A stretch of 64,000 bases of DNA from Prochilodus magdalenae. Taxonomy: Eukaryota > Chordata > Actinopteri > Characiformes > Prochilodontidae. The stretch lies in contig JAMWET010003539.1 in the NCBI GenBank assembly GCA_024036415.1, forward strand, positions 701,001-765,000, in the 5' to 3' direction. The translations under genes and the position numbers were made by a program. Below the pieces are notes generated by a model. The model ran no database searches and was not told the origin of the DNA. It saw only the letters and a program-made list of their open reading frames with translations. Of the stretch, positions 45,345 to 56,638 are shown in pieces (position 1 is the stretch's first letter; every line of letters starts with the position of its first letter).

Positions 45345-46055
45345 CGGAAGTTTCACGCTCTGCCATGCATGTGACGTAAGCAAGGATGGGCCTTATCGCT
45401 GGACCTGACTGACCCAACAGCCACGACTACAGACATCCACCGAGCAGTGGTGTCCTCCATGAGTCGCCCTGTTAGTGCAGCACCATCGGCAGACGGCTGC
45501 ACCACGCAGAACTACATGCACACAGACCATTACCACGACTGTCCCTAACACCACGTCACCGTCACCAAAGACTGCAGTGGTGTCGTACCAGATCGTCATG
45601 GAGTGACTCAGAATGGCAGCGGGTCATCTTCAGTGACGAGTCCCGCTTTAGTCTTGGTGGAGACGCCCAACGAATCCGTGTGTGGAGGCACCGTGGTCAG
45701 CACCAAGATGAACGGTTTGCCGTAACACATCCAGAAGACCTGGTGTCCCTCCAGCTCCAACCCTACCGCACCATCTGCAGGAACTGTGTGAGGATGTTCA
45801 AGCCGCATGGGATGGATTATCACAGGACACCATTAGGAACCTCTACAGCTCCATACCGAGACGTCTGGCGTGTTGGGTTAGCAAACATGGCGTCCCAACA
45901 CCGCCATACTGAGAGACAGACTTCTGTATGTGTAGCTCAATAAATATTGATCATATTAGTCTAAATTTATCATCAGTTATTGATCCTGGTCACCTTTATC
46001 CTCCTTCCCAACACCACTGCACTCCCACACCTCCTTAACAGTACAGTTTGCACTT
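45345..46055 (+). mobile_element. Internally deleted Tc1-like element, copy D
   Basis: Same structure as copy C: the CACGCTCTGCCATGCATGTG end, the S-D-E-S block near 45635, the RI-VWRHRGQ words, then the shared junction (CATCCAGAAGACCTGGTGTC to CACCATCTGCAGGAACTGTG) and the DTIRNLYSSIPRRLACWVSK word. The 3' tail (AGCTCAATAAATATTGATCA, then CCTGGTCACCTTTATCCTCC) continues further than in copy A and matches copy F near 55155-55220. Confidence 0.88.
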
Positions 46056-47084
46056 TCTGCTCTATCACTCGTTCTTTACCGCTAGGCTGGGCGGAGTTGG
46101 GGGGGTTGAGAGAACAGCTCTTGCACTGCAGACCCGTCAGATCGCGAAGTGCATATTCATTTGTTTTAGCTGTGCCTGCAGCTCTAGTGGTGCACTGGAC
46201 TAATCGGAGCAGCCGAAGCTATTGATCACCGAAGTGACACCGGCCAGTCTGCCGGACCTCGGAGACGAATTGACGTAATTGGCGGATCTGTTCGCATTTG
46301 GCGAAACGGCGAAAAAGGTAAACAGCGCGGGCGATGATGGTAAATCGGGTTTGCTGTAATTCAGTAAGCTACATAATGAATGCCGGTAGCCGGAGCCCGC
46401 TGAAACCTTGAGTAATTCCCCGCAACTTCTGTCAGCTTCAGCCAGCAGTGCATCCATCATGCGTCTGGTACCTGCTCTTCTCGCTCCCAATGCATCAAAG
46501 CCTTTATGTATTACTTACTGAAATGACAAAGCCTGTTATGAACGTCTTAGCCCTCGACGCTGCATGTGCCAATGTTCCCGAAGGGGCTCGGCACAGTGCC
46601 AGGGATGACGCGTTCTCGGGCTTGCATAAAATCCAGGTGTCCCGGTCAGGAACGCTTCGAGTGCATCTCTGCTGTATCCGGAATAGAAGCTTTTAGCACT
46701 TTCCCCTCCAGTGATTTTCGGCGTTCCGGTCCGCACCTCACGCTGGGTTCTGGGGCTTTAATGGAAATTTGTTATAGCTCAGGTACATTTTCCAAGGAAC
46801 CTCAGCAGCTTAACGAATGCCTGACTCCTACATGAACTCCCCCAACACTATATAGCTCCGCCTCTCCTAACAAAATACGGACTACAGCTGACCACACGTA
46901 CCGATTCCTTCCATCAGCACTACTGGTAGGTGGCACAGCCTCAACTGACCACTCCTTGGTTATGCATTTCCCAGTCCAAACAGCCATTGAGGGCTCAGTT
47001 ATTCGTTCAGGCTCCAGGAAGTATTTCTGAGAAGACCAGAGATGCTCCAGCATCCACCTGGAAGATGTGGCAGCACTGTTCCCC
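46056..47084. other. Spacer, possible conserved non-coding DNA at 46200-46620
   Basis: 46200-46620 (GCTATTGATCACCGAAGTGA, CGAATTGACGTAATTGGCGG, GGTTTGCTGTAATTCAGTAA) is non-repetitive with homeodomain-like words. No exon recognised. 46830-47080 is ordinary spacer. Confidence 0.3.
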
Positions 47085-47280
47085 ATCAGATAAACAGGGC
47101 TTCAGATGTGAGGCCATGTGCTTCTGTCCATCCTTCTTCCACTGTGAGAAGACGATACCTCAACACTATGGAGGTTTGAAAGGAGGTGTAACTTTTCAGG
47201 AAGCTGCGGCTGGTGTTCTCTGAACAATGGACTGACCACCCCGGAGTCCAGAACCTCCACCCCACTGAATGTGTATCTCA
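47085..47280 (+). pseudogene. Tc1-like relic, LNIAECVWDHLD type, copy 3
   Basis: The words TCTGTCCATCCTTCTTCCAC, TCAACACTATGGAGGTTTGA, AAGGAGGTGTAAC and GACCACCCCGGAGTCCAGAA, with CACTGAATGTG, follow the same order as 43840-44035. It ends where the copy E Tc1 element begins in opposite orientation. Confidence 0.6.
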
Positions 47281-47700
47281 GTATGGCGTCGGGCCGCCCT
47301 GTTTGCTTTCCCAACACGCCAGACGTCTCGGTATGGAGCTGTAGAGGTTCCTAATGGTGTCCTGTGATAATCCATCATGCAGCTTGAACATCCTCACACA
47401 GTTCCTGCAGATGGTGCGGTAGGGGTGGAGGTGGAGGGACACCAGGCCTTCTGGACGTGTGACGACAAACCGTTCATCTCGGTGCTGACCACGGTGCCTC
47501 CACACACGGATTCGTTGGGCGTCTCCACCAAGACTAAAGCGGGACTCGTCACTGAAGATGACCCGCTGCCATTCCGAATAACTCCATGACAGTCTGCTAC
47601 GACACCACTGCAGTCTTTGGTGACGGTGACGTGGTGTTAAGGACAGTCGTGGTAACGGTCTGTGTGCATGTAGTCCTGTGTGGTGCAGCCGTCTGCCCAT
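47278..47700 (-). pseudogene. Best-preserved frame of the deleted Tc1 family (copy E transposase)
   Basis: An uninterrupted 140-residue minus-strand frame. Residues about 60-85 contain SEWQRVIFSDESRFSLGGD and RIRVWRHRGQ, i.e. the first catalytic aspartate in FSDES. At about residue 95 the sequence passes from VTRPEGLVS straight to TICRNCVRMF in a shifted frame, then returns to GLSQDTIRNLYSSIPRRL near the C-terminus. About a hundred residues holding the other two catalytic acids are missing, so it cannot be an active transposase. The start codon is just the first ATG of the open stretch. Confidence 0.8.
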
Positions 47701-47795
47701 GGTGCTGCACTAACAGGAGGACTCATGGAGGACACCACTGCTCGCTGGATGTCTGTAGTCGTGGCTGTTGGGTCAGTCAGGTTGAGCGAAAAAGT
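47285..47795 (-). mobile_element. Internally deleted Tc1-like element, copy E
   Basis: Minus-strand copy of the family at 42850 and 45345, from the CTGACTGACCCAACAGCCAC word (near 47780 on the minus strand) to the C-terminal RRLACWESKQGG word near 47285. It shares the internal deletion junction with copies A, C, D and F. It is the least damaged copy, since its shortened frame is still open. Confidence 0.88.
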
Positions 47796-48955
47796 TGAGT
47801 CATACGGTTGATTCCACCAGATCCGACAGCGTTTTATTATCTGTGTCTTTCCGAGCGGTAATTCCGGGCCAAACTGGACGGGAGGGTAGCAGGGGGGCTT
47901 CAAACCTCAACAGTAGTGTCTCTACCAACCATTGACCCCCACAGCAGGGCCTACAGCCGAGAGCTATTTCAATAGGAGTAAATGTTTTGGTGCCAATCAG
48001 CCCTCACCCCTCCTCCGGCCCCCTACCGCTGCAGTCCAAACACGGAAGGTGGATGTGGGGTGTAGGTGTAGAAGGGGTGATGGAAAAAAAGAGGGGCAGG
48101 CTGATCATTATTCCAGCCTACACCTGCTTTTTCATCACCGCCCCCAAGTCAGTCACCCCGACCACCCCACACCCACAACACTCTCAGACCCACCCCCACT
48201 CCGCCCCCCCGGAGGCGGCATTGCACTTCCTGTCAGTTTCCACTTTTCAGTGCCAGAAACTGGAGGAGCTTGTTGCCATGGAAACAGCCACGGCACGTGG
48301 AGGGGGCGGGTGGGGGGGGGGATCTGCCGCATTGCTGGACTCGCGTGTGCTCGCGTGGTGCGAGTCTGCTCACGCTTGTACGTACGGGTGTCTAGGTATC
48401 TGAATACAGTCGGCCCTTCGGCTCATGCGGAGCTGCACAGGAGCTCCCAAGTTACTCACAGCCCGCTCCAATGCATGCGTGCTGCCGGGCAAAAGTTTGG
48501 GGACACGCCGATTTTACGCAAATGAGCGGGTTTCCAGTACTCGGGCTCTTTAAACAACAGAACCGCCCCCAGTAGGAGGTTTATGAATGGTTTTGAATGT
48601 TCTAGGCAATTAGCGTGTTAATGAGCAGGCTAATGTGAACTCAGATGAACGTGAGACCAGCAGGATCTAGCTCTAACAGTGTAGACTTTATTGTAGGGGG
48701 TCTCGTGGCCCACACAGCTGACCACAGAAGCTTTCACAGAAGCCCACAAGGTGTATCTGCCTTTGTAGACAGCCCTACACAAATCGGTCTGAACTGATGT
48801 GAATGCAGCCCACTGATTTCACCTGACACAACTATAACACAACATAATTACACAACATCATAAACACCATAAATAATAAAGGAGTCAATAACGTTTATTA
48901 ATCTCATAGCAGAAATCTTAAAAACGGAAATCTTTTTCATGTTTTGATTTTTGAT
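47796..48955. other. Spacer, G/C-skewed in part
   Basis: 48000-48330 is C-rich then G-rich, with several homopolymer runs. The overlapping plus-strand frames of 138 and 197 residues here are compositional. 48590-48960 is AT-richer single-copy-like DNA. No gene recognised. Confidence 0.4.
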
Positions 48956-50835
48956 GCGACCGTAACCTGGTAAGTTAGGACCAGTGTAAAGTTAGGTATA
49001 GGGTTGGGATTACAGTTTAGGGCTAGGATTGCGTTTAGGATTAGGGATTGGGGTTAGATTGGAGACAGGACTAGTGTAAAGGTAGGTATAGGGTTGGGAT
49101 TCCAGTTTAGGGCTAGGGTTGCGTTTAGGTTTTAGGGATTGGGGTTAGATTAGAGTTAGGGCTAGTGTAAAGTTAGGTATAGGGTTGGGATTCCAGTTTA
49201 GGGCTAGGGTTGCGTATAGGATTAGGGATTGGGGTTAGATTAGAGTTAGGACTAGTATAAAGTTAGGTATAGGGTTGGGATTCCAGTTTAGGGCTAGGGT
49301 TGCATTTAGGTTTTAGGGATTGGGGTTAGATTAGAGATAGGACTAGTGTAAAGTTAGGTATAGGGTTGGGATTACAGTTTAGGGCTAGGGTTGTTGTTAG
49401 GATTAGGGATTGGGGTTAGATTAGAGTTAGGACTAGTGTAAAGTTAGGTATAGGGTTGGGATTCCAGTTTAGGGCTAGGGTTGCGTTTAGGATTAGGGAT
49501 TGGGGTTAGATTAGAGTTAGGACTAGTATAAAGTTAGGTATAGGGTTGGGATTCCAGTTTAGGGCTAGGGTTGCGTTTAGGATTAGGGATTGGGGTTAGA
49601 TTAGAGTTAGGACTAGTGTAAAGTTAGGTATAGGGTTGGGATTACAGTTTAGGGCTAGGGTTGCGTTTAGGATTAGGGAATGGGGTTAGATTAGAGTTAG
49701 GACTAGTGTAAAGTTAGGTATAGGGTTGGGATTCCAGTTTAGGGCTAGGGTTGCATTTAGGTTTAGGGATTGGGGTTAGATTAGAGACAGGACTAGTGTA
49801 AAGTTAGGTATAGGGTTGGGATTACAGTTTAGGGCTAGGGTTGCGTTTAGGATTAGGAATTGGGTTTAGATTAGAGTTAGGCCTAGTATAAAGTTAGGTA
49901 TAGGGTTGGGATTCCAGTTTAGGGCTAGGGTTGCATTTAGGTTTAGGGATTGGAGTTAGATTAGAGACAGGACTAGTGTAAAGTTAGGTATAGGGTTGGG
50001 ATTACAGTTTAGGGCTAGGGTTGCATTTAGGATTAGGGATTGGGGTTAGATTAGAGATAGGACTAGTGTAAAGTTAGGTATAGGGTTGGGATTACAGTTT
50101 AGGGCTAGGGTTGCGTTTAGGATTAGGGATTGGGGTTAGATTAGAGTTAGGACCAGTGTAAAGTTAGGTACAGGGTTGGGATTCCAGTTTAGGGCTAGGG
50201 TTGCGTTTAGGATTAGGGATTGGAGTTAGATTAGAGTTAGGACTAGTGTAAAGTTAGGTATAGGGTTAGGATTACAGTTTAGGGCTAGGGTTGTGTTTAG
50301 GTTTCAGGGATTGGGGTTAGATTAGAGATAGAACTAGCGTAAAGTTAGTTACAGGGTTGGGATTACAGTTTAGGGCTAGGGTGGCGTTTAGGATTAGGGA
50401 ATGGGGTTAGATTAGATTTAGGTCTAGTATAAAGTTAGGTATAGGGTTGGGATTCCAGTTTAGGGCTAGGGTTGCGTTTAGGATTAGGGAATGGGGTTAG
50501 AGTTAGGACTAGTGTAAAGTTAGGTATAGGGTTGGGATTACAGTTTAGGGCTAGGTTTGCGATTAGGATTAGGGATTGGGGTTAGAGTTAGGCCTAGTAT
50601 AAAGTTAGGTATAGGGTTGGTATTACATCTTAGGGCTAGTGTTGCGTTTAGGATTAGGGAATGGGGTTAGATTAGATTTAGGTCTAGTATAAAGTTAGGT
50701 ATAGGGTTGGGATTCCAGTTTAGGGCTAGGGTTGCATTTAGGATTAGGGATTGGGGTTAAATTAGAGACAGGACTAGTGTAAAGTTAGGTATAGGGTTGG
50801 GATTCCAGTTTAGGGCTAAGGTTGCGTTTATGGAT
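48956..50835. repeat. 90-bp telomere-like satellite array
   Basis: About 20 units with an exact 90-bp period in the central part (AAGTTAGGTA at 49441, 49531, 49621 and onward). Each unit reads roughly AAGTTAGGTATAGGGTTGGG, ATTACAGTTTAGGGCTAGGG, TTGCGTTTAGGATTAGGGAT, TGGGGTTAGATTAGAGTTAG, GACTAGTGTA. TTAGGG occurs about twice per unit and GGGTT/TAGGG many times, which suggests an origin from degenerate telomeric DNA. The plus strand is G-rich and short of C. Units near both ends are more diverged and slightly shorter or longer. Confidence 0.95.
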
Positions 50836-51844
50836 TTTAATGGTTTGGGTTACCCTCAACGGAGAACCGGTCCTTTGGGTTAGGTGCTCCCTTGATGGTA
50901 CGTTTTGGTTTTAAGGGGTTGACTGATTTGTAGTCCTCAAGGTATTGTCCCAAACATACACATACGTCATACGCACATGATATGGTTTTCCTGTTAATGC
51001 CCGTAGCTCGTCTTTAAGGCAGTGCGGGAACGCCGTGTTAGAAAAGTTCCATCAGCCGTAAAGCTGCACTGAAGCACCCAGCCTTCATAAACGCCTTTCC
51101 ACAACTTCCTCCGACACGAGCCCCCGCTACCGAATGGTCAATTTACCATCTGGCGGTCAGGGTGTACAGACGTGGCCAGATGTGCAAAGGTCGGACCCGC
51201 GCTCCTGTTTGGCGGGCACTGTGATGGGACGTGTCTTATGAGAGCGTTTGGGGGGGGGTGGCTAGGTTAGCAAGGCCCATTCTCATTCAGCCCCACATTC
51301 CTTTCTCTATTGATCCCACAATCTCATCAAGCACATTTTCCTTGAAGAAGCAATTTCCAGCGCGCCGGCACCAGGGGCTGCAGCGCTTTGTTCCAGAAGC
51401 CATTGATCCTGGACACCCTTCACCAGGCCTGCCAGACTTTTGCACCGCCAATCATGCCAACCACTCCAAAAAGGCCCTGTCCACTCCTGTCCACTCCCTC
51501 CTCCCTGATCAAATGGGCCGGTACGGGGCCAGTGAACTGGACTGACACCTGCTGTAATAAGACAGGGCAAGGCAAACCCACTCTCTTCCACGGAAATTAG
51601 AGGAGAGAGAGAGAGAGAGCGGGAGAGATAGAGGTGGGGATGCATTGGTACTACGGGCACATTCAGAACTGTGCAGAAACCAAAGACTGGGTTTCATTTG
51701 ATCGCTGGTCATGATGGTCGTTAAACTTCAGGAGCTATTTTGAGGAGGAGATTAGATTTACACTAATCCCGCTAGGCAGGAGGAGGTCTGGGAAACTTAA
51801 ATTCATCCTGGATTAAAAGCTACAGGGAACATGGGAATCTTAAC
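50836..51844. other. Spacer, no gene recognised
   Basis: Single-copy-like, with a short GA run at 51600-51622. Frames of 67-117 residues on both strands show no domain. Confidence 0.4.
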
Positions 51845-52115
51845 AACCACCTGGAAGACCTGGAAGGCCCATCAAATCTGTCCCCTTACATTAGGCACCA
51901 CTCTAGCTTCAGATCCGTCCTTCCTAGTTCCACTGTGAGAAGACACCTCAATGCTATGGAGGCCTGAAAGGAGGTGTAGCTGTTCAAGAAGCTCCTCACT
52001 GAGAACAGGAGATACATCCAGCAAAGAAGCTGCTGCTGGTGGTCTCAGAACAGTGAACTGACCACCCCAGAGTCCAGACCTCATTGCTAGGTTTGGGATT
52101 ACTTGAATCATGACG
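51845..52115 (+). pseudogene. Tc1-like relic, LNIAECVWDHLD type, copy 4
   Basis: Words AACCACCTGGAAGACCTGGA, CACTGTGAGAAGACACCTCA, GAGGCCTGAAAGGAGGTGTA, GCTCCTCACTGAGAACAGGA, CATCCAGCAAAGAAGCTGCT and ACTGACCACCCCAGAGTCCA follow in order. It closes with TTTGGGATTACTTGAATCAT, matching the V-W-D-H-L-D-H end seen on the minus strand at 21340. It is the most complete 3' end of this type. Confidence 0.65.
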
Positions 52116-52335
52116 GAAACAGGACGGAACTAGGGCAGGGGTGTCAAACTCAAACGCTTCAAGAGCCATGTTAAGGACCAAGAAATGGTCAAGAGTGTTA
52201 CCACCCCCTCCAACCCCTCCACCCCAAAGAAGAGCACCCTCACCGGTCAACCCCCACCCGCTCCCCTGGTGTAACCCAGCCAGCAGTCCAGTAATGTTAT
52301 GAAGAGTCTGACCCAGAGCCGTGGTTCCCCATTTT
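52116..52335. repeat. Interspersed repeat phrase
   Basis: CAGGGGTGTCAAACTCAAAC near 52136 is a phrase common at the start of a fish (and wider vertebrate) interspersed element. The following 200 bp are unassigned. Confidence 0.4.
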
Positions 52336-52775
52336 TTTGACTCTCTCACCAAGGAGCAAAGGTTTTGGGACGTTCACCCAGCCGGCCAGCAGTGTTTTGG
52401 GGTACCATCCAGAGTTCCCTGCCGTTCCCCATTTGACCCTCACCAAGCAAAGGTTGGGAGCCACCCCCCGGCCAGCAGTGAGGTACCATTCAGGGTTCCC
52501 TGCCGTTCCCCATTTGACCCTCACCAAGCAAAGGTTGGGAGCCACCCCCTGGCCAGCAGTGAGGTACCATACAGGGTTCCCTGCCGTTCCCCATTTGACC
52601 CTCACTAAGTGAAGCTTGGGGGCCACCCCCCGGCCAGCAGTGAGGTTCCATTCAGGGTTCCCCGCCGTTCCCCATTTGACCCTCACCAAGCAAAGGTTGG
52701 GGGTCATCCCCTGGCCAGCAGTGAGGTACCATACAGGGTTCCCTGCCTTTCCCCATTTGACCCTCACCGAAGACG
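52336..52775. repeat. 81-bp minisatellite
   Basis: About five units of GTTCCCTGCCGTTCCCCATT, TGACCCTCACCAAGCAAAGG, TTGGGAGCCACCCCCCGGCC, AGCAGTGAGGTACCATTCAG and one more base. The unit equals 27 codons, so both strands show long repetitive frames (up to 156 residues on the minus strand) that are not genes. Confidence 0.9.
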
Positions 52776-54664
52776 AAGATTTTTAGGCAGTGCCGATCCC
52801 TTTCTCCTCCAAGATCTCCTTCCCCTCTCTTACCATACCCCCCTCTCCCATTTGACCCCACGAAATGCATTAGCAATCCCATCTCCTCCAAGATCTCCTT
52901 CTCTCTTCCCCCCCTCTCTAATCTCGCCACAAATGCATTAGCAACATGACTAACACCTTCCTGCGGCCGCATTCTCCCTCTCTCTCTTTCTCCCTCCCTC
53001 CCTCCTACTCGGCTTCTTTTCTTAATTACCGCGGCAATCACATTTCCCCATCACCCCCCTCCGAGTCCTGCTTGAATGCTGCAACTTGCGATACTCTATT
53101 TGTCTTTTCGTCACTCCTTTTTTTCCCCACAAGAAAAAGGCACAACAGGCGAAACCTTCCAGACGGGAATTTAATTGAGCGGGTCAGTGGCTTTGGGGAA
53201 AAATTAAGTCGAGGGTGAAAATAGAGAAAGATATAATAAATAAACGAATGAAAACAGAGCCGGTAGCCGAGAGTGACGTGATTAAAGCAGCCCGGGCGCT
53301 CGTTACGCTCCCCTCCCTCTTTCCCCTCGCTGGACGTCAAACCTGTCCGTCAGCAGCCCTTTTAGCTGGAGACGAGATGGGGAGATACGGCGCTCTGCTC
53401 CGTCTGGCTGGCCTTTGCAGCGTTAATGTCAGTGTTTATTTTTGTGTGCGTGCAATTATGCAGCCGGGAGTCTGACAAGTATTTTGCTGGGAATGAAAGA
53501 AAGGAAAACAGGCCGACGCAAAAACACCCACACCCGACCGCTGTCTCTCGCTCTCTCTCTCTCGCTGGCTTGCTCACTCGCTCTGATGTTTGAGTGACTT
53601 TACCTGGCCCGTCTGTCCCTTTGCCAGCTTGCGAACTTTCAAATGAGATATCCGTATTTAAATAGGAAACCTGTCCAGGGGCTTTTCTGATGGATTTTTG
53701 GCAGCGGCTCACGCGCCGAAGGATCTTAATGAAAATCCTTCAATTAAAACGCCCTTTAAAACATGCCAGCCTTCCGCAACGAGCTCCCGTCCACCGCCGC
53801 CGAGCAGGGAGCGCTGTGGCTTTACAAATTAATAGATGATCTATCATGATGACAAATAATGTAAGTGTCAATATGATGAATAGCCGTCCCGATGCGGCTG
53901 GCGCCGAGCCTCTCGCGCTGAAAGCCATTAAGCATGACGTGCGCCTAACTGGACCATCATCCTCAAATATCATCCGTGACAAATTCCATCATCCGGGAAG
54001 AATGCCGAAAGCCGCCAGGAAGCGGTAAACATTCGACGCTTCCGTGACGACGTCCGTTGCGATATCGTTGCTGTTTAACCGTCCGGTAATGAAGCAATGC
54101 CACCGAAATCAACCGGCGCAAAGCAGGACGACTTCGGATCCCCAGTCCTGAACTGGGGACGAGACCACAGGGACATGGCAGACCGCCTGCATCGCCATGA
54201 CGAATTCTGAAAAGAACAACCTAATAGTTCCCATAGTTCTGTGCTGCCCTGCTCTTATTTTAATCAGCATGGGGGCCAGGATCTGCCGGCCTGTCTGAGG
54301 TAATCAACGTCAGGGGCCATAAACTGCTGCTAATTGAATGGCCTTCTCATTGTCATGCATAGAGGCATGCAGGCTCCTTCCATCTCCTTGCGCCGGCCTC
54401 TACCGCTCCCTCTCTCTCCCTCGGTGCCCCTCCACCACTTCTTGTTCGGTTTTTCCCACACATGGAGGAAGAAAGCAGGCCTTGTTCGAAGCAGACAGGA
54501 AACCTGGTGACTTTGGATGCGGGGTCAAAGGAAGAATGCACTGTGAAACCGTCGTTCCCAACCCTTGCCCGTGAGTGCCACTTCCTTGCAGGTGCTTCTG
54601 CCGTTTTCCTCACTTGGACTACTCCTCTACCTGATACAACAATCTGGCCAAGTACCCTGACCAT
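52776..54664. other. Spacer with possible conserved non-coding DNA (53130-54130)
   Basis: 52790-53010 is CT-rich. From 53130 to 54130 the sequence is non-repetitive and contains GGGAATTTAATTGAGCGGGT, ATCCTTCAATTAAAACGCCC, ACAAATTAATAGATGATCTA and ATGACAAATAATGTAAGTGT. It looks like conserved vertebrate non-coding DNA. No exon was identified, and the short frames have no known domains. Confidence 0.35.
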
Positions 54665-55245
54665 CATCGAAAGACCAGTTGCACAAATAGCTGCACCCAG
54701 AAGGAATCAAGCAACAGGAATCAAACTTGGTGGGTGGGATTGACAACCCGTTGGTGTTAGAACCATTGACAGATGGCTATACCAAACGGAACTTCATGCA
54801 CACAGACTGCCCTTAACACCACATCAACGTCACTCCGTCACAACGTGACTCAGAATGGCAGTGGGTCATCTTTAGTGACGAGTCCCGCTTTAGTCTTGGT
54901 GAAGACGCCCAACGAATATGGTCAGTGCCAAAATAAGCACTTTGCCATCACACGTCACATGTCCAAAAGGCCTGGTGTCACTCGACCTCCCCCTACCTCA
55001 CCATCTGCACTAACGGTGTTGGAATATGCAAGCTGCATGGGATGGATTATCACAGGACACCATTAGGAACCTCTACAACCCCATAACGAGACGTCTGGCA
55101 TGTTGGGTTAGCAGCCAGACACCACACTAAAAGATGTTACTTCTGCATGTGTAGCTCAATAAATATCATCCATCATTATCTATTGTTCCTGGTGACCTTT
55201 ATCCTCCATCCCAACCGCACGGCAACCCCACACCTCCGTCTGGTC
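54665..55245 (+). mobile_element. Internally deleted Tc1-like element, copy F
   Basis: The most diverged member of the family. TCATCTTTAGTGACGAGTCC (S-D-E-S), then AGACGCCCAACGAATATGGT, then TCCAAAAGGCCTGGTGTCAC joined to CCTCACCATCTGCACTAACG. It then gives ACACCATTAGGAACCTCTAC and AGACGTCTGGCATGTTGGGT, and the tail AGCTCAATAAATATCATCC. The shared deletion junction is at about 54985-55005. Several stops and indels. Confidence 0.82.
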
Positions 55246-56003
55246 ATGTGGAACAGGTGCACAAGCCTAAACAAGCAATTTATGGCTCATGCATTTGAGA
55301 GAGGTTCGGACATAACGTGGGAGGGTGGAGACGTGTAGCTCATTCCATAGTCTACAGCTGACACTGTCTTGTTTCGTCCTGATTCTGCACCACCCTGAGC
55401 ACGTCCATAGATCCGTCCCTACAATATGCAGAGTAGGAGCACTCCAGGAACAGGGACGCTGTAGAAAGCAGGCGGTGGTTTTCCTTTTCTTTTTTTTTTG
55501 ATCCCGAGCTCAGCAGTGACACCGAGTTCAAGCTGATTCTGTTCCTGCCAGTCTCCTGTAACTCTCACTTCACCTCCTCCCGAAGGTCGTAGTAAAATGC
55601 CTCTGTAAGTGGACCTCCATGCCCTTGTATTAACATGTGTAGGAGATAATTTGGTGCGAGCAGCGGGGCCCTCCAGGGGTGAAATCGTGAGCGGTGTGAG
55701 GGCTATAATGCGGCACAACAAGGATAGGATCTGTCCGACAGATGCAGTATTTGGAGTGGGCTGGTCCTCTCTGTTTTATCCCTGGGCTAATCCCTTACAG
55801 TATCCTGCTTCGCATAAGCTTTGGACTAGTCCTTAGCTCCAGTCCAGCTAAACCGGTTCTGATGTTCCAGCCAAACCTTCGCTTTCCTATCCTCTTGCTT
55901 GGAACCCCTTGAGGTCCATCATAAACACATATGCTAATGCTACCTAGCCTTTGAGCAACCAGAATCACCCGCCTGAACTCTGATGTAGTGTTAAGGGTCA
56001 GCC
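55246..56003. other. Spacer, no gene recognised
   Basis: Mixed sequence with a T-run at 55490-55500. No domain in any frame. Confidence 0.4.
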
Positions 56004-56638
56004 AGGTTCCTTGGGGAACCAAAAGTGGTTCTCTTATGGCAGAGTGGAGGAACTCTGGAAGGTTGTGCAGTTTGGACAGTTTCCCTGTTAATTGCCAGTT
56101 TTTTCAAGGAGTGTCGGAGCAGGGAAATCAGCAAACCATGCTGGACTCCAGCCTTTAGTTCTCCCTTGTTGGATGGCATCTCTCCAAGGAACTCTTTAAG
56201 GAAGCTATTTTAGAGACTGTAATGGAAATTTCCCATCACACGGTATGGTTCAACTCAACTCTGTTGGCTTTTGGTATATGGTACTCAGTTTTCCACTGGA
56301 GATACAGCGCCCCCCCTTTGACATAGCTGTTCATCGTAGAGCCTATGCATGGAACTGCGGTGACGTGAGGGAGCCACGGAATGAAACGTGCCTCCTTCAC
56401 GTCACGGTAGTTGAGCTGAGCCATACCATGTGGTGGAAGAGTTCCATTACGTTCCCAGAAATGGTTCCATGAAAAGGGCTCCTTGGTGAGATGGCAATGT
56501 ACAGACATTACTAAGGGCTGGAGGTCTAGAACGGTTTGCTGGTTTCCCTGCTCCGACGCTGACTGTCCAAACTGCACAAGATTCCAGAGTGCCTTTACTC
56601 TGCCATAGGAGAACAACTTTTGGTTCCCCAAGGAGCCT
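56004..56638. mobile_element. Long inverted-repeat (foldback/MITE-like) element
   Basis: The left arm 56004-56260 is the reverse complement of the right arm 56409-56638 (matching words CTTGGGGAACCAAAAG, TATGGCAGAGT, TGTGCAGTTTGGACAG, GGAGCAGGGAAA, CAGCAAACC, GGTATGG). The 148-bp centre holds a second, smaller hairpin at 56360-56405 (GTGACGTGAGGGAG against CTCCTTCACGTCAC). The GGTTCCTTGGGGAACCAAAA end resembles a very common fish repeat. No coding potential; the minus-strand 153-residue frame is an artefact. Confidence 0.8.

Noticed and set aside
48956..50835. True telomere
   Set aside because: The period is 90 bp, not 6 bp, and unrelated sequence continues on both sides.
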